Shown piece after piece: positions 10,133 to 26,407 of a stretch of 64,000 nucleotides of DNA (positions within the stretch are counted from its first letter, which is position 1; each line of letters begins with the position of its first letter). The DNA is from Anas platyrhynchos. Its lineage: Eukaryota > Chordata > Aves > Anseriformes > Anatidae. Position numbers and translations under genes: made by a program. Below the pieces are notes generated by a model. It searched no databases and was not told where the DNA came from. It saw nothing but the letters and a program-made list of their open reading frames with translations. Location of the stretch: NCBI RefSeq assembly GCF_047663525.1, contig NC_092603.1, positions 2,128,001 through 2,192,000 of the forward strand, read 5' to 3'.

Positions 10133-13100
10133 TCAACCTGGAAGAGGGGGGTGGGATATAAATGAGCAGGGGGGGGGGGACGTGTCACCTAGGTCACTGT
10201 CCCCCCCCGCTGTCTGTCTGTCCCCACGTACCGTGGCGGTGTCGGTAGGTGGCCACCAGCAGCGCCAGCCCCACCAGTGCCAGCAGGATGCCCAGCGCCA
10301 TGGCAGCGCCGCACAGCGCCGTGGCCAGCACGTCGGAGGGGACGGGGTCCTGCGGCACTGCGGGGACACAGCGGGCACCATCAGAGGTGGCCCCAAAGGT
10401 GGGCCCCCCAACCCCAAAAAGCGACCCCCCACTCACCCCAGTAGGCGAGCACGGAGGTGTTGTCCCGCTCGCGGGTGACAATGCAGGAGTAGACGTCCCC
10501 GGCGCGGGGCGTCACCTCCAGGTAGGAGAAGCGCATGAAGCCCAGGTCCTCGATGGGGGTGTAGGTGGTGTCGGTGACGCCGTCGGTGACGGGGACGCCG
10601 TCCCGCTGCCAGCCGATGGTGACGGCGGGCGGGAAGATGTTCCCCACCATGCACACCAGCGTGTTGGGCCGGCCGAGCTCCAGCGGGCGCTTCAGAAAGA
10701 CGTTGGCCACCGGGATGCCTGCGGCACGGGGGGTGGCACCGGTAGGGGTGGCACCAGCACGGGTGGCACCGGTAAGGGTGGCACCAGCACGGGGGTGGCA
10801 GGAGGGGACAGGGGACACCTACCCTTGGCTTCAGCCATGGGCAAATACTTCGAAGTGAAGGCGGTGAGGGACTCGAGCATGTTCTGGCACAGCGTGGTGT
10901 CGTGGACGAGCTCCGACGGTGGCTCGGTGGCCTCGGGCCACGCGGGGAAGTCGGGCAGGCGCGGCTGCCACCGCGACAGGGGGGCGTCGAACCAGAAGAG
11001 CTGCTCGTTGTCGAACGTCACCGCCAGCCCCAGCGAGGGCATGTCCGGCTGGCAGAAGAGCACCTCGGACAGGCTGTGCACCGGCGGCTCTGCGGCGTGG
11101 GTGCAGGGTCAGTGGCAGGCGTGCAACACGCGCACGCGGTGCATGCATGCATGTACTGCACGCAGCCAGATGTGTAGTGTGCATGCACGGCGTGCTGTGC
11201 ATTTGCACGCACTGTGCGTGAGCATTTGTGCACACAGTGCATGCACATTTGCACACACCGTGCGGTTGCATTTGCACACACCATGCGTGCCCGTTTGCAC
11301 ACGCTGTGCATGCACGTGCATTTTCACACACTGTGCACATGCATTTGCACACATCATGTATGCGCGTGCATTCACACACCCTGTGCATGTGCATTTGCAC
11401 ACCCTGTGCATGTACATTTGCATACACCATCCATGTGCCTTTGCACACACCATGTATGCGCGTGCATTTGTGCACACCATGTATGCACATTTGCACACAC
11501 CGTGCATGTGCATTCGCACACCCTGTGCATGACATTTGCACACGCCATCCATGTGCGTTTGCACACACCATCCATGCACGTGCATTTGAACACGCCATGT
11601 GTGCACATTTGCACACACTGTATATGCACATTTGCACACACCATGCATGCACGCACACTGTGCAGTGTGGACATCCACTTTGCACACGCACACGCCATGC
11701 AAAGGTTCACAGTCTGCTTATGCACTCCTTGCATGGGCACGCTGCATGTGCACGTGCTCACACGTCGCGTGAGCACACACACCCTGCGCACACGCATCCG
11801 TCTGCTTGTCCACACGCGCTGCATGCACACGTGCTGTGCAGGGATACACACGCAGAGTGTGCATGCGCACACGTGCTCTGCTTGGGTGCATCCATGCTGT
11901 GCGTGGGCACGCTGCATGCGTGCACTGGCCTTGCACACATGCTGTGTTCACACCCACTGTGCACGCACACTCTGCATACGCTCACCATGCATGAAAACAT
12001 GCAGCAACACACACACTGCTGCTACTTATGCAAGGGGCCACCCCATGGCCTTGTGCATAACCCCCCCTTGCACCCTACCCACAGCACTTTGCCCTGCTAT
12101 GTGTACACTCCTGCTCACACTCGTGTGCACAAATGCGCAGACAAACCCATGCACGGCTCTGCGTGCTAGCACAGAGCCCCTTGCACTAGCATACATCCTG
12201 TCCTGCTCACACCTCATGCATTAATGGGCATACAGCTCCGTGCAAAGTCCCTTGCACTAATGCACAGCCCCCTCTTGCACACTGCACACAGCCCCTTGCA
12301 GTAGTGTGCAGTCCCCCCTTGCATGCTGCACACAGCCCCTTGCACTACTGTACACAGCCCCTTGCACTAGTGCATGGCCCCCCTTGCACTACTGCACAGA
12401 CACCACTTGCACACTGCATAGCCCCTTTCACTACTGGACGTAGCCCCTTGCACTAGCACACAGCCCCTTGCACTACTGCATAGCCACACTTTGCACACTG
12501 TGCACAGCCTCTTGCACTCACACGCAGTCCCTTGCACACTACATAGCCACCCCTCGCACTACAACACACAGCCCCTCGCACTACTTCACAGCCACCCCTT
12601 GCACTACTGCACACAGCCCCTTCCATTTACACACAGCCCCTTGCACACTACATAGCCACACTTTGCACTACTGCACCGCCACCCTTTGCACACTGTGCAC
12701 AGCCCCTTGCACTTACACGCAGTCCCTTGCACACTACATAGCCACCCCTTGCACTACAACACTCAGCCCCTCGCACTACTGCATGGCCACCCCTTGCACT
12801 ACCACACACAACCCCTTGCACACTGCACAGCCACTTGCACTAGCACACAGCCCCTTGCACACTACATAGCCACACTTTGCACTACTGCACGGCCACCCTT
12901 TGCACACTGTGCACAGCCCCTTGCACTTACACACAGTCCCTTGCACACTACATAGCCACCCCTTGCACTACAACATGCAGCCCCTTGCACCACTGCACAG
13001 AGCCCCTTGCACACTGCATAGCCACACTTTGCACTACTGCACGGCCACCCTTTGCACACTGTGCACAGCCCTTTGCCCTAGCACACAGCCCCTTGCACTA

Positions 13101-13506
13101 CTTCACAGCCACCCCTTGCACTACCGCACACAACCCCTTGCACACCGCACAGCCCCTTGCACTAGCACACAACCCCTTACACTACCGCACGGCCACCCCT
13201 CCACCCACCCCCCCAGCCCCTTGCACTACTACCCCCACCCCCTCACACCCCTTGCACCCCCCTTCCTCCCACTCCCCCCAGTGCACAACCGCGCGACGCC
13301 CCCCTCCCCACCCCCAAAACCCCCCAAAAACCCCCAAAAACCCCCAAACTCCCCCCCGGGGACCACGCACACCCCTTGTACGCCCCCCCAACACCTCCCC
13401 CGCCCCCTCCCCAACACGACCCCATCCTACCGGGGGTGGCGGCGCCGACCAGGGCCACCCCGAGCAGGGCTCCCAGCAGCGCCCCTCGCCCGCCCGCAGC
13501 CCCCAT
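10133..13506 (-). CDS. DMA: MHC class II DM alpha chain
   Basis: Five exons encode about 251 aa: 13506-13431 (signal MGAAGGRGALLGALLGVALV), 11089-10823 (alpha-1, with SEVLFCQPDMPSLGLAVTFD and LFWFDAPLSRWQPRLPDFP), 10718-10437 (Ig-C, with LVCMVGNIFPPAVTIGWQRD and FSYLEVTPRAGDVYSCIV), 10357-10232 (TM, VLATALCGAAMALGILLALV, tail YRHRHG) and a last exon from 10137 that adds a single Gly before TGA. It forms the peptide-editing DM heterodimer with DMB. Intron 1 is 2,341 bp and nearly all tandem repeat, while the other introns are about 75-105 bp. The last exon is the weak part of the model; no sorting motif is seen in the short tail. Confidence 0.9.
11115..12010. repeat. TGCA/CACAC tandem repeat, right part of DMA intron 1
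   Basis: Roughly 30 imperfect units of 24-34 bp with the pattern GCATTTGCACACACCATGCA. It is rich in alternating purine-pyrimidine (TGCA, GTGCAT, CACACA). Long open frames on both strands (up to about 310 codons of His/Thr/Cys/Ala repeats) are repeat artefacts. Confidence 0.9.
12235..13190. repeat. CCCCTTGCACTA higher-order tandem repeat in DMA intron 1
   Basis: Basic unit about 20-24 bp, CCCCTTGCACTACTGCACAG. Groups of units recur as longer blocks: the string CTTTGCACACTGTGCACAGCC appears near 12488, 12684, 12897 and 13046, giving a higher-order period of roughly 150-210 bp. Confidence 0.88.
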
Positions 13507-13537
13507 CCCAGCGCTGCTCCCCCGCCGCCCGGCTCCG

Positions 13538-13582
13538 CCAATGGCCGCGCCCCGCGCCCCCCCCGCGTCATCGGTTGCTAGG
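13538..13582 (-). promoter_or_regulatory. DMA promoter X-Y module
   Basis: The minus strand carries CCTAGCAACCGATGACG (13582-13566), close to the classical X1 box CCTAGCAACAGATG fused to an X2 TGACG. A perfect Y box ATTGG (CCAAT on + at 13538-13542) lies 23 bp further down, about 30 bp before the start codon. This is the clearest RFX/CREB/NF-Y site in the DM genes. Confidence 0.85.
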
Positions 13583-13989
13583 CAGAAGTCGCCGGCGGGG
13601 AGCCCCGGTGCTGTGATAGCCGCTGGGGCTTTTTTTTTTTTTGGGGGGGGGGTGGGGACACGGGGACACGACACGACCCCGCCGAGCTCGCACCCGCGAC
13701 CGCCCCCTCGCGTACGCTCGCCTTCGTTGACCTCATTAATTAATTGCCCTAATTAATTAAGCAGGGGAACCCCCCCACACACACACCCCCACCACCACCA
13801 CCACCGGATGGTGCTGCTGCGAGGGGTTATGGGGTAAAAACGCGGGGTTTTGGGGTAAAAACGGGGCCGTGGGGATGTGGCGGTGACGGTGCACCCCCCC
13901 CCTCCAGCCCTGCACCCCCCCCCCTCCGCACACTGCACCGCTTTGCAGCCACTGAGCTGCAGGCGCTGCAGCCGCCACGGCCCCGAGGG

Positions 13990-15065
13990 CGTGCACGGCA
14001 CTGCTGCAATGCCGGGCACCCCCCGAGGTGCACCCTTGCAAGGCCATGCAACCCCCCCCCCACGGTGCACCCTTGCAATTTTGGGCACGCTTTGCAACGC
14101 CGGGCATGCTTTGCAACGCCCCGCGTCTCCATTCGTGCACCCTTGCAATGCCGTGCACCCCCCCTGGGTGCACCCTTGCAACGCCGTGCACCCCCCCCTA
14201 GATGCACCCTTGCAAGGCCGAGCACCCTTTGCAAGTATGTGGAATTCCATTCGTGCACCCTTGCAATGCCGTGCACCCTTTGCAATGCTGTGCACCCCCA
14301 TGGCTGCACCCTTAATTCATTTAATGCCCCAAATATGTGCAGCCTTGCAATGCTGGGCGTGCTTTGCAACGCCCTGCATCTCCATTCGTGCACCCTTGCA
14401 ATGCCGTGCACCTCTATGGGTGCACCCTTGCAATGCTGTGCAACCGTTGCAATGCCGTGCAACCCCCTGGGTGCACCCTTAATTCATTTAATGCCCCAAA
14501 TATGCACTCTTGCAATGCCACGGACCCCCACGGGTGCACCCTTGCAACACCGTGCACCCCTTGCAACGCCGTGCACCCCCATAGCTCCTCCCTTACAATA
14601 CGGGGCACCCCCCTAAGTGCACCCTTGCGATGCCAGGCACCCCCTTGCAATGTCACGCACCCCCAGGGGTGCACCTTTGCAGTGTCATGCATCCCCATAG
14701 GCGCTCCCTTGCAACGTGGGCACCCCTTGCAAGGCCGTGCAACCCCACGCGTGCACCCTTGCAATGCCGTGCACCCCCATAGATGCACCCTTGCAATACT
14801 GTGCACACCCCTGGGTGCACCCTTGCAATGCGGTGCACCCTTGCAATGCCATGCAACCCCCCACGGGTGCACCCTTGCAATGTTGGGCACGCTTTGCAAC
14901 TCCCCCCATCTCCACTCGTGCACCCTTGCAATACCGTGCACCCCCCCGGGTGCACCCTTGCAATGCCATGCCCCCCCCCCACGCGTGCACCCTTGCAACG
15001 CCGTGCACCCTTGCAATGCCGTGCACGGTTGCACCCCCCACAGGATCACCCTTGCAACGCAGGAC
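13990..15065. repeat. GTGCACCCTTGCAATGCC tandem array between DMA and BRD2
   Basis: About 35 units of 25-35 bp built on GTGCACCCTTGCAATGCCGT, with longer duplications: TTAATTCATTTAATGCCCC occurs near 14312 and again near 14482. The + strand is C-rich throughout. The array lies about 490 bp beyond the DMA start codon. Confidence 0.92.
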
Positions 15066-16623
15066 GCACCCATAGGCGCCCCCCCCTCCCCGTTCTCCCT
15101 CCCCCAACCCCCCCCTTTCCCCCTGACCCCCCCCTTTCCCCCTGACCCCCCCTCCCCAGGGGGTGGGGGCTGCAGAGAGCCCTCACAGCGCATGCGCCCC
15201 CCCTCCTTTCACCCCCCCCCCAACCATACCCGGGGGGGGGGGAGGTCGGCGCTAGGACCCCGCGGAGCCTCGCGGCCCCCCCCCCACTGGGGGGGGGCAT
15301 GAATGGGGGGCCGTGGGAGCCGCGGGGGGGTCACGTGGCGGCGGGGAGCCAATCGCGGCGCGGGTGACGTAGCGCGTGGCTCCCTTTTTTTTTCTGCCCT
15401 GGGATGTTTTTTTTTTTTTTTCCCCTTTTTTTACCCCAAACCGGGGGCTTTTCTTACGGGGGGGGGGGGTGGGGCCGGGCAGGGCGGATGAGGCCGGGCG
15501 CGACCCCGCTCTGGGGCTGCTCAGGTGAGTGTCGGGCAAGGGGGGGGGGGCGCGACCTCACCCCCCCCCCTTTTTTTATTTATTTAATTTTTTTTTAATT
15601 TTTTTCCCCATAAAACCCACGGGGGGGGGGGGGGGGGAGGAGGCCACGTGGGGCTGAGCTGTCAATCAAACCGATGTCCCGCCCCTTGGGGGGCCCAGCA
15701 GCCAATGGGAGGCGCGGGCGGCGGTGACGGGCAGGAGGAGGGGGGGTGGGGGGGGGCGGCGGTTTGGGGCGAAAAGCGCCATGTTTGGGTGTTCGCGCGG
15801 GGGCGGCGGCGGGCAGGGCCCGTGGGGCCCAAAGTGCTGTGTCACGGCGTGGCGGCATGGGGGGGGTCCCTTTGACCCCGTCCCTTTTTTTGGGAGTCCC
15901 TTTTGAGCCCCTTCCTCTCATGCAAGAGGGGTCTTCCCCCCCCCACGCGTGTCCGGGACCACCGTGGGGTCCCCCTAAATTTTTCTGGGGGGAGAAAGGG
16001 GGGGGAAATGGGGCTGAGCACCCCGCGAGTGGCGTGAGGGGCTCGGCGGGGGGGTGCCGAGCTGTTCGTGGGGGGGGGTCTCGTGTCCGTGGGGGGGTCT
16101 CGTGTTCGCCGTGGGGGTCCTGAGGTTTGCGTGGGGGGCTCGAGGGTGACGGGGGGGGGCTGGAGGCTGCCAGGGGGGGCTTAAACCGGCGTGGGGGGGT
16201 CCCAAATCCACCGAGGGGGTGCTGGGACTGGGTTTTTCCCCCCCACAGCTGTTGTTTTTTTTTTTTGGGGGGTCCCCACGCGTGTCCCGGCCCCGCGTGG
16301 ACCCCCCCTCAGAGCCCCCAACCCAGCTTATGGGGGGGGCGTGGGGGGGGTCACCGGCACCCCCCCCCCTCCTTAGGGCTCGGCGTGGGGGTCGCGGGTG
16401 GGATCCAACCCCCCCGGAGCCCCCCCGTGTCCCGCGTGGGCCCCGTGGGGGCTGTGGGGGCGGCGGAGACCCCGGCCCGGCCGCCCTCATTGTCCGCCGC
16501 CGCCTCACAAAATGGCCGCCGCCCCCCCCCCCTCCTTCTCCTTCCTCCTCCTTCAGCCCGCCGGGCGCGCGACAACAACAGCCAACGGGCGGGCGCCGCC
16601 CCCCCCCTCACGTGACCCTGCAG

Positions 16624-16865
16624 CCAATCAGGGCGCAACGAATGGCAGCGCGGGCCAATAGGAGGCGGCGCCGCCGGGCGCCGGGCGGAAGGGCGGAAGG
16701 GCGGGGGAGCGCGGCGGGGAGTGAGCGACGGGGCGGGCGGCCAATGAGCGAGCCGCGCCACGGCGGCTTCCGCCCAATGAGGCCGCGGCGGGGCGGGTGG
16801 GGGCGGGGCGGTGACGTCACGGGCGCCGCCGCCCAATCAGGGGCCGGCGGCTGCCTATATAAGGC
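16624..16865 (+). promoter_or_regulatory. BRD2: BRD2 core promoter: CCAAT cluster, CRE and TATA box
   Basis: CCAAT boxes at 16624, 16654, 16741, 16774 and 16833 alternate with GC boxes (GGGGCGGGT, GGGCGGGGCGG). A perfect CRE TGACGTCA lies at 16812-16819 and a TATA box TATATAAGG at 16856-16864. Transcription would start near 16,885-16,895. Confidence 0.75.
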
Positions 16866-17167
16866 CGGCCGGGGGCAGGCCGAGAGGCGCCATTTCGCGG
16901 GGACTGAAGGACGGAGCGGGTCGGGCCCGGTGCGCGCAGGGAGGAGGAGGAGGAGGAGGAAGCAGAGGGGGGGGCGGCCCCAATCCGGAGCCATCCTCCA
17001 CCGGGCGGCCCAGCCCCCGCCTCCGCGCTCCCGGAGGGCTCCGCCGGACCCTCCCCGGCCTCCGTAGCGACCCCTGCCTGCGGCCTGCAGCGCGGGGAGC
17101 CCCCCCCGCCCCCCTTTTTTTCCCCCCCCCCTCCCCCTTCCCCTTTCCCGCCCCTCACGGAGCCAAG

Positions 17168-17467
17168 ATGGAGCCCGGCCGCTGACGCCTGCAGCCGCCA
17201 TCCGCCGCCATCCGCCGCCAGCCTCGCTTCGCCCGGCCCCTCCGCTGCGCTTTTCGGATCCCTCCGGCTCCCAGCGACACCTCCGGGGCTGTATTGGCGG
17301 CATCGCGCCGGGCTCGGGGCCGGTGGGCGGCCATCAAGAGGCGCCCCCCCCCCCCCCTGTTTTCAGCTCTCGCCGCCATTTTCTCGGCGCCCGCCCGATG
17401 TGAGGGCCGCTGGACGGGCCCGAGCCGCCGCCGCTCGGTGATGCCCGGCCGGGGGCCGGCTCCTTGA
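17168..17467 (+). promoter_or_regulatory. BRD2: Three upstream ORFs in the BRD2 leader
   Basis: If the leader is unspliced, the only AUGs before the main start are at 17168 (MEPGR-stop, good context CCAAGATGG), 17398 (AUG directly followed by UGA) and 17441 (MPGRGPAP-stop, ending 17467). All end before the main start at 17609. Such uORFs usually lower translation and tie it to initiation-factor status. Confidence 0.55.
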
Positions 17468-17608
17468 GGTGGGGCGGGGGGAGGAGGCTCCTCCCCGGCG
17501 GGCAAAGTGGGGGGGGCGTCGGAGGAGACGGCGGCGGCAGGAGGAGGAGGAGGAGGAGGTTGTGGAGGAGGAGGAGGAAGGCCGGGAGCCGGGCACGCAG
17601 CCGCCGGG

Positions 17609-22726
<5,118 letters not shown>

Positions 22727-23688
22727 GGGGGGAGGAGGAGGCCGGAGCAGCCAAAACGGCTGCGAGCGGCGCGGCCGGGTGGAGCCACGGGCAGGTTCGG
22801 AAGCGGCTCTGCGGGACCGGGCCCGCGTGAACCGGACTGAGAGCCCCCCCGCCCGGCCAACTTGCGCCCCCAGGGTGGGCTGGGGGGGTGCTGAGGAGCC
22901 CTCCCGGTGCCTGAGCGACGCCCCCACGGACTTCTTGGGGTTGGGGGGGTGGCCGGGGGTCACGGGCTGGAGGTTCCCGGGTATCGCCAGGGCAGGGGGG
23001 GCTACATTCAGGCCCCTGGGGCCGGGCTGGGCTTGGGGAGGGGGGGGTACGGCCACCACCCCATCCCCAGCAGGTTTTACTGTTTGTTGTTTTAGGGTTT
23101 TTTTTTGTTTTTTTGTTTTTTTTTTTCTGACTTGTGGGATTTTTTCCGAGGGGGAAAAGTTTGGGGTTTTTAAGAAAAAAAAAATATAAGAAAAACGAAA
23201 AAAAAAAAAATCTTAAAACATTTAAAGGTGAAAAAAAACCACACACACACAAAAAAAAAAAGGGGTTAACAGTCCCGAATATTTGGGTTTGCCGTGGAAG
23301 GCAGCAGCGCCCCATGGCCGCAGCCCTTCCTCGGCCGGGGGGAGCCGCCGCCGACCCCGTCCCCTTGTCTGTGGAGGATTTTAATTTATTTGAGCTGCGT
23401 CGTGCTGGCGCGGGCCCCGGCCCGTTGTACATAGCCCTCCCCGGCACACGAGCAGGGCAGCATGTTCCCCGGCGGGGCAGGGGGGAGGGAGGGGCCGCCT
23501 GTTTTTTACGTTGACTGTATAATTTTTTTCTACTCGTTTTATTTTTTTTTTTTTCCCCTCTCTTCCTCTTCCTTTCACCCTCTCCCGCCCCTCCTCCTCT
23601 TCCCCCCTCCCCGTCCCCACTATTAGACCCTTAGAGCCGTGTTTTCATCTTATTGTATGTTTCAAACCTTTCGATTCTTTAACATGTA

Positions 23689-23694
23689 AATAAA
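23689..23694 (+). terminator. BRD2: Poly(A) signal AATAAA of BRD2
   Basis: AATAAA after a 960-nt 3' UTR containing long A/T and C/T tracts; T-rich sequence follows only weakly. Confidence 0.85.
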
Positions 23695-23879
23695 GAAAAT
23701 ATTATTCGAGTTGAGCCGGGCTCCCTGTGGTCACAAGGGCTGTTTTGGGGACAGGTGCCGGTGTCATTCCTGCCCTGTTCACCCCACAAACACACGCATG
23801 GGGTTGGGTTGAGCCTTATTTTCCATCCCCTTGGGCTCTTGGCCTCCTTGAGCCCTGTTATGGGCATGGCTTGAAGGTT

Positions 23880-26034
23880 TGTGGTTAACGGGGTTGCATC
23901 AGGCTGGAGGGTGGTCACCAGTGGGGTCCCTCAAGGCTCCATTTTAGGGCCAGTCCTCTTCAATGTCTTTATAAATGATTTGGATGTAGGACTGGAAGGT
24001 GATTGGAGCAAATTTGCCGACGACACCAAACTTGGAGGAGCTGTGGACTCCCAGAATCACAGAATTGTAGGGGTTGGAATGGACCTCAAAAGATCATCGG
24101 GTCCAACCCCCCTGCCAAAGCAGGGTCCTCAGAGCAGGCTGCCCAGGTGGGTGTCCAGATGGGCCTCAAATATCTCCAGGATGTCATGGGAGACAGCACC
24201 AAAAGCCTTGCTAAAGCCAAGGTAGATGCCATCCACTGCTCTTCCACCATCTACCCAGCTGGTGATGCCATCGTAGAAGGCAACGAGGTTGGTCGAGCAC
24301 GACTTCCCTTTGGTGAATCCATGCTGACTGCTCCTCGTAACCTTCTTCTCTTCCAATTGCTTGGAGATGGCATCCAGTACAGGCTCTTACAACACCTTTC
24401 CAAGGACAGAGGTGGGACTGACTGGCCTGTAGTTTCATGGATCCTCCTTCCTGCCCTTCTTGAAGACCAAAGGACCTTCTCCAGGACCTTTCAAAGATGA
24501 TAGAAAGCAGTTCAACAATCGCATCTGCCAGCTCCCTTAGCACACACGGATGCATCCCATCGGGACCCAGGGATTTGTGTGTGTTGAGCCCACACAGATG
24601 CTCCTGAACCACTCCCACGTCCACCAGGGGGGAGCCCTCCATTTCCCAGACCCTTTGTCCTATTGCCAGGGGCGAGGAGTCCTGGGGGAGTGTCCTTGAA
24701 GCAAAGACTGACGCAAAGAAAGCATTCAGTATCTCTGCCTTCTCGGCATCTCCCGTGACCAGGACACCCCCCTCATTCAGTAAGGGACCCACATTATCCT
24801 TAGTCTTCCTCTTGCTGTTTACATACTTGAAAAAACCCTTCTTATTATCCTTTATCTCTTTCGCAAGCCTCATCTCTATGTGGGCTTTACCCTTCCTCGT
24901 CGCATCCCTGCAGGCCATGACAACACATCTATACTCCTCCCAAGAGGCCAAGCCCTTTTTCCACCTTTCATAGACCATCCTCTTCCTTTTGATCTTATCA
25001 ATGAGCTCCTTGCTCATCCACGCAGGTTTCCTGCCCGCCTTCCCCGATTTCCTATTCCTTGGGATGCACCGATCCTGAGCATGGAAGAAGTGCTGCTTAA
25101 ATGTAGCCCAGCTCTCACACGCACCCTTGCCTTCTAGCAACCTGGACCATGAGATACTCCCAAACAGGTCCCAGAAGAGGTCGAAGTTGGCTCAAAGTTC
25201 CATCTGGAACTCCACCATCTCATGGTCACTGCATCCCAAGCATCGCCCCCAACCTTCACATCCCCAACGAGCCCATCCCTGTTGGGAAGAATGAGGTCCA
25301 GGAGCACCCCCCGCCTCGTCGGCTCCTCCACCACCTGCGTCAGAAAATTGTCCTCAACGCATTGTTTGGTCTCCTCATGCCTGGCCGAGGTGCTTACCCA
25401 GCAGATGTCGGGGTAATTGGAGTCCCCCATGAGGACCAGCACTCGTGATTGTGAGGCTAGTAACAGCTGCTCGTAGAAGGCCTCATTGCCTTCCTCCTCC
25501 TGATCGGGAGACCTGTAGTAGACCCCCACCACCGAGTCTCCCAGTACAAAAGGACATTAAACTGTTGGAGAGTGTCCAGAGGAGGGCAACAAAGACGGTG
25601 AAGGGCCTAGAGGAGAATGTACAAGGAGTGGCTGAGGGCACTGGGCCTGTTCAGCCTGGAGAAGAGGAGGCTGAGTGGAGACCTCATCGTGGTGCACAAC
25701 TTCCTCACAAGGGGGAGTGATGGGGCAGGCATCGTTCTCTTCTCTTTAGTCACCAGTGGTAGGACCCAAGGGAATGGTGTCAAGCTGAGGCAGAGAAGGT
25801 TCAGGCTGGCCATCAGGAAGAGATTCTTCACCGAGAGGGTGGTCACACACTGGAAAAGGCTCCCCAGGGAAGCACTCACTGCACCAAGCCTGCCTAAATT
25901 TAAGAAACCTTTGGACTGTGCGCTTAGTCACAAGGTCTGAATTTTTGGGTAGACCTGTGTGGTGCCAGGAGCTGGACTCGATGATCCTCCTGGGTCCCTT
26001 CCAACTCGGGATATTCCATCAGTCTATGATTCTG
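23880..26034 (+). mobile_element. CR1 LINE (sense), split by an antisense CR1
   Basis: The left part (23880-24046) encodes reverse-transcriptase text [20 protein letters not shown] and [15 protein letters not shown]. The right part (25541-26034) resumes at [20 protein letters not shown] and runs to the CR1 3' end GGTCCCTTCCAACTCGGGATATTCCATC. The region in between is occupied by another CR1 in reverse. It is 5'-truncated and broken, as are most genomic CR1 copies. Confidence 0.8.
24047..25540 (-). mobile_element. Antisense CR1 LINE with endonuclease and RT parts
   Basis: The element opens on + with the reverse complement of the CR1 tail (AATCACAGAATTGTAGGGG). On the minus strand it encodes part of the apurinic-type endonuclease (VLVLMGDSNYPDICWVSTSA, LLDLILPNRDGLVGDVKVGG, 25532-25134), then the linker and start of the RT (NKKGFFKYVNSKRKTKDNVG, HKSLGPDGMHPCVLRELADA, 25140-24211). 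The middle and C-terminal RT is missing, so an internal deletion joins the RT start to the 3' end. It is the only copy in the window with endonuclease sequence. Confidence 0.85.
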
Positions 26035-26240
26035 TTCCCCCGGGGCTCGGCCTCCTTGAGGTTTCCCACAGGGAAGTGACCGGTGCTGTGGGCTGGGTGC
26101 CCGTGTCCCTTGCTGCTCCTCTCCTGTCCCGGGGCACTGGGACCCCACACCCTCACCAGTGCCTCTTGGTGCCCCCTGGGGGGTCGAAACCCCCTTCCCT
26201 CCCGGTTCTTGAGGTTCCTCCTCCAACACCTTTGGAGCTC

Positions 26241-26323
26241 GGGACAAGTGTCAGAGGGTGCCCTCTGGGGTCAGGTTCTGCCTGGTGACGGGTGATGCTG
26301 CGCAGCCCCGCTGCTCACTGGTT
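26241..26323 (+). promoter_or_regulatory. S-X-Y promoter of class II B gene 1
   Basis: S/W-like box GGGACAAGTG (26241), X1-X2 CCTGGTGACGGGTGATGCTG (26281-26300) and Y-like CACTGGTT (26316-26323) in standard order and spacing, 85 bp before the start codon. The Y core reads CCAGT on the reverse strand rather than CCAAT. Confidence 0.75.
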
Positions 26324-26407
26324 GTAACTGGGACTCCCAGTGCCAGCACTGGGTGGAGTCTTGCCTTGCCTGGGGTCCCAGCACCCCTCATCCTGTGCCC
26401 AGCAGCC

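Noticed and set aside
11214-12224. Long open frames (up to about 336 codons, His/Thr/Cys/Ala-rich) on both strands in the TGCA arrays
   Set aside because: They follow the repeat period, occur in all frames and strands, and lie inside DMA intron 1.
13990-15065. Regularly spaced repeats resembling a CRISPR-like array
   Set aside because: Vertebrate context, spacers are themselves repeat variants, no cas genes; it is a minisatellite.
23100-23270. A/T-rich tract as a possible SINE or processed insertion in the BRD2 3' UTR
   Set aside because: No element ends, target duplications or recognisable body; it looks like expanded A and T tracts in the UTR.
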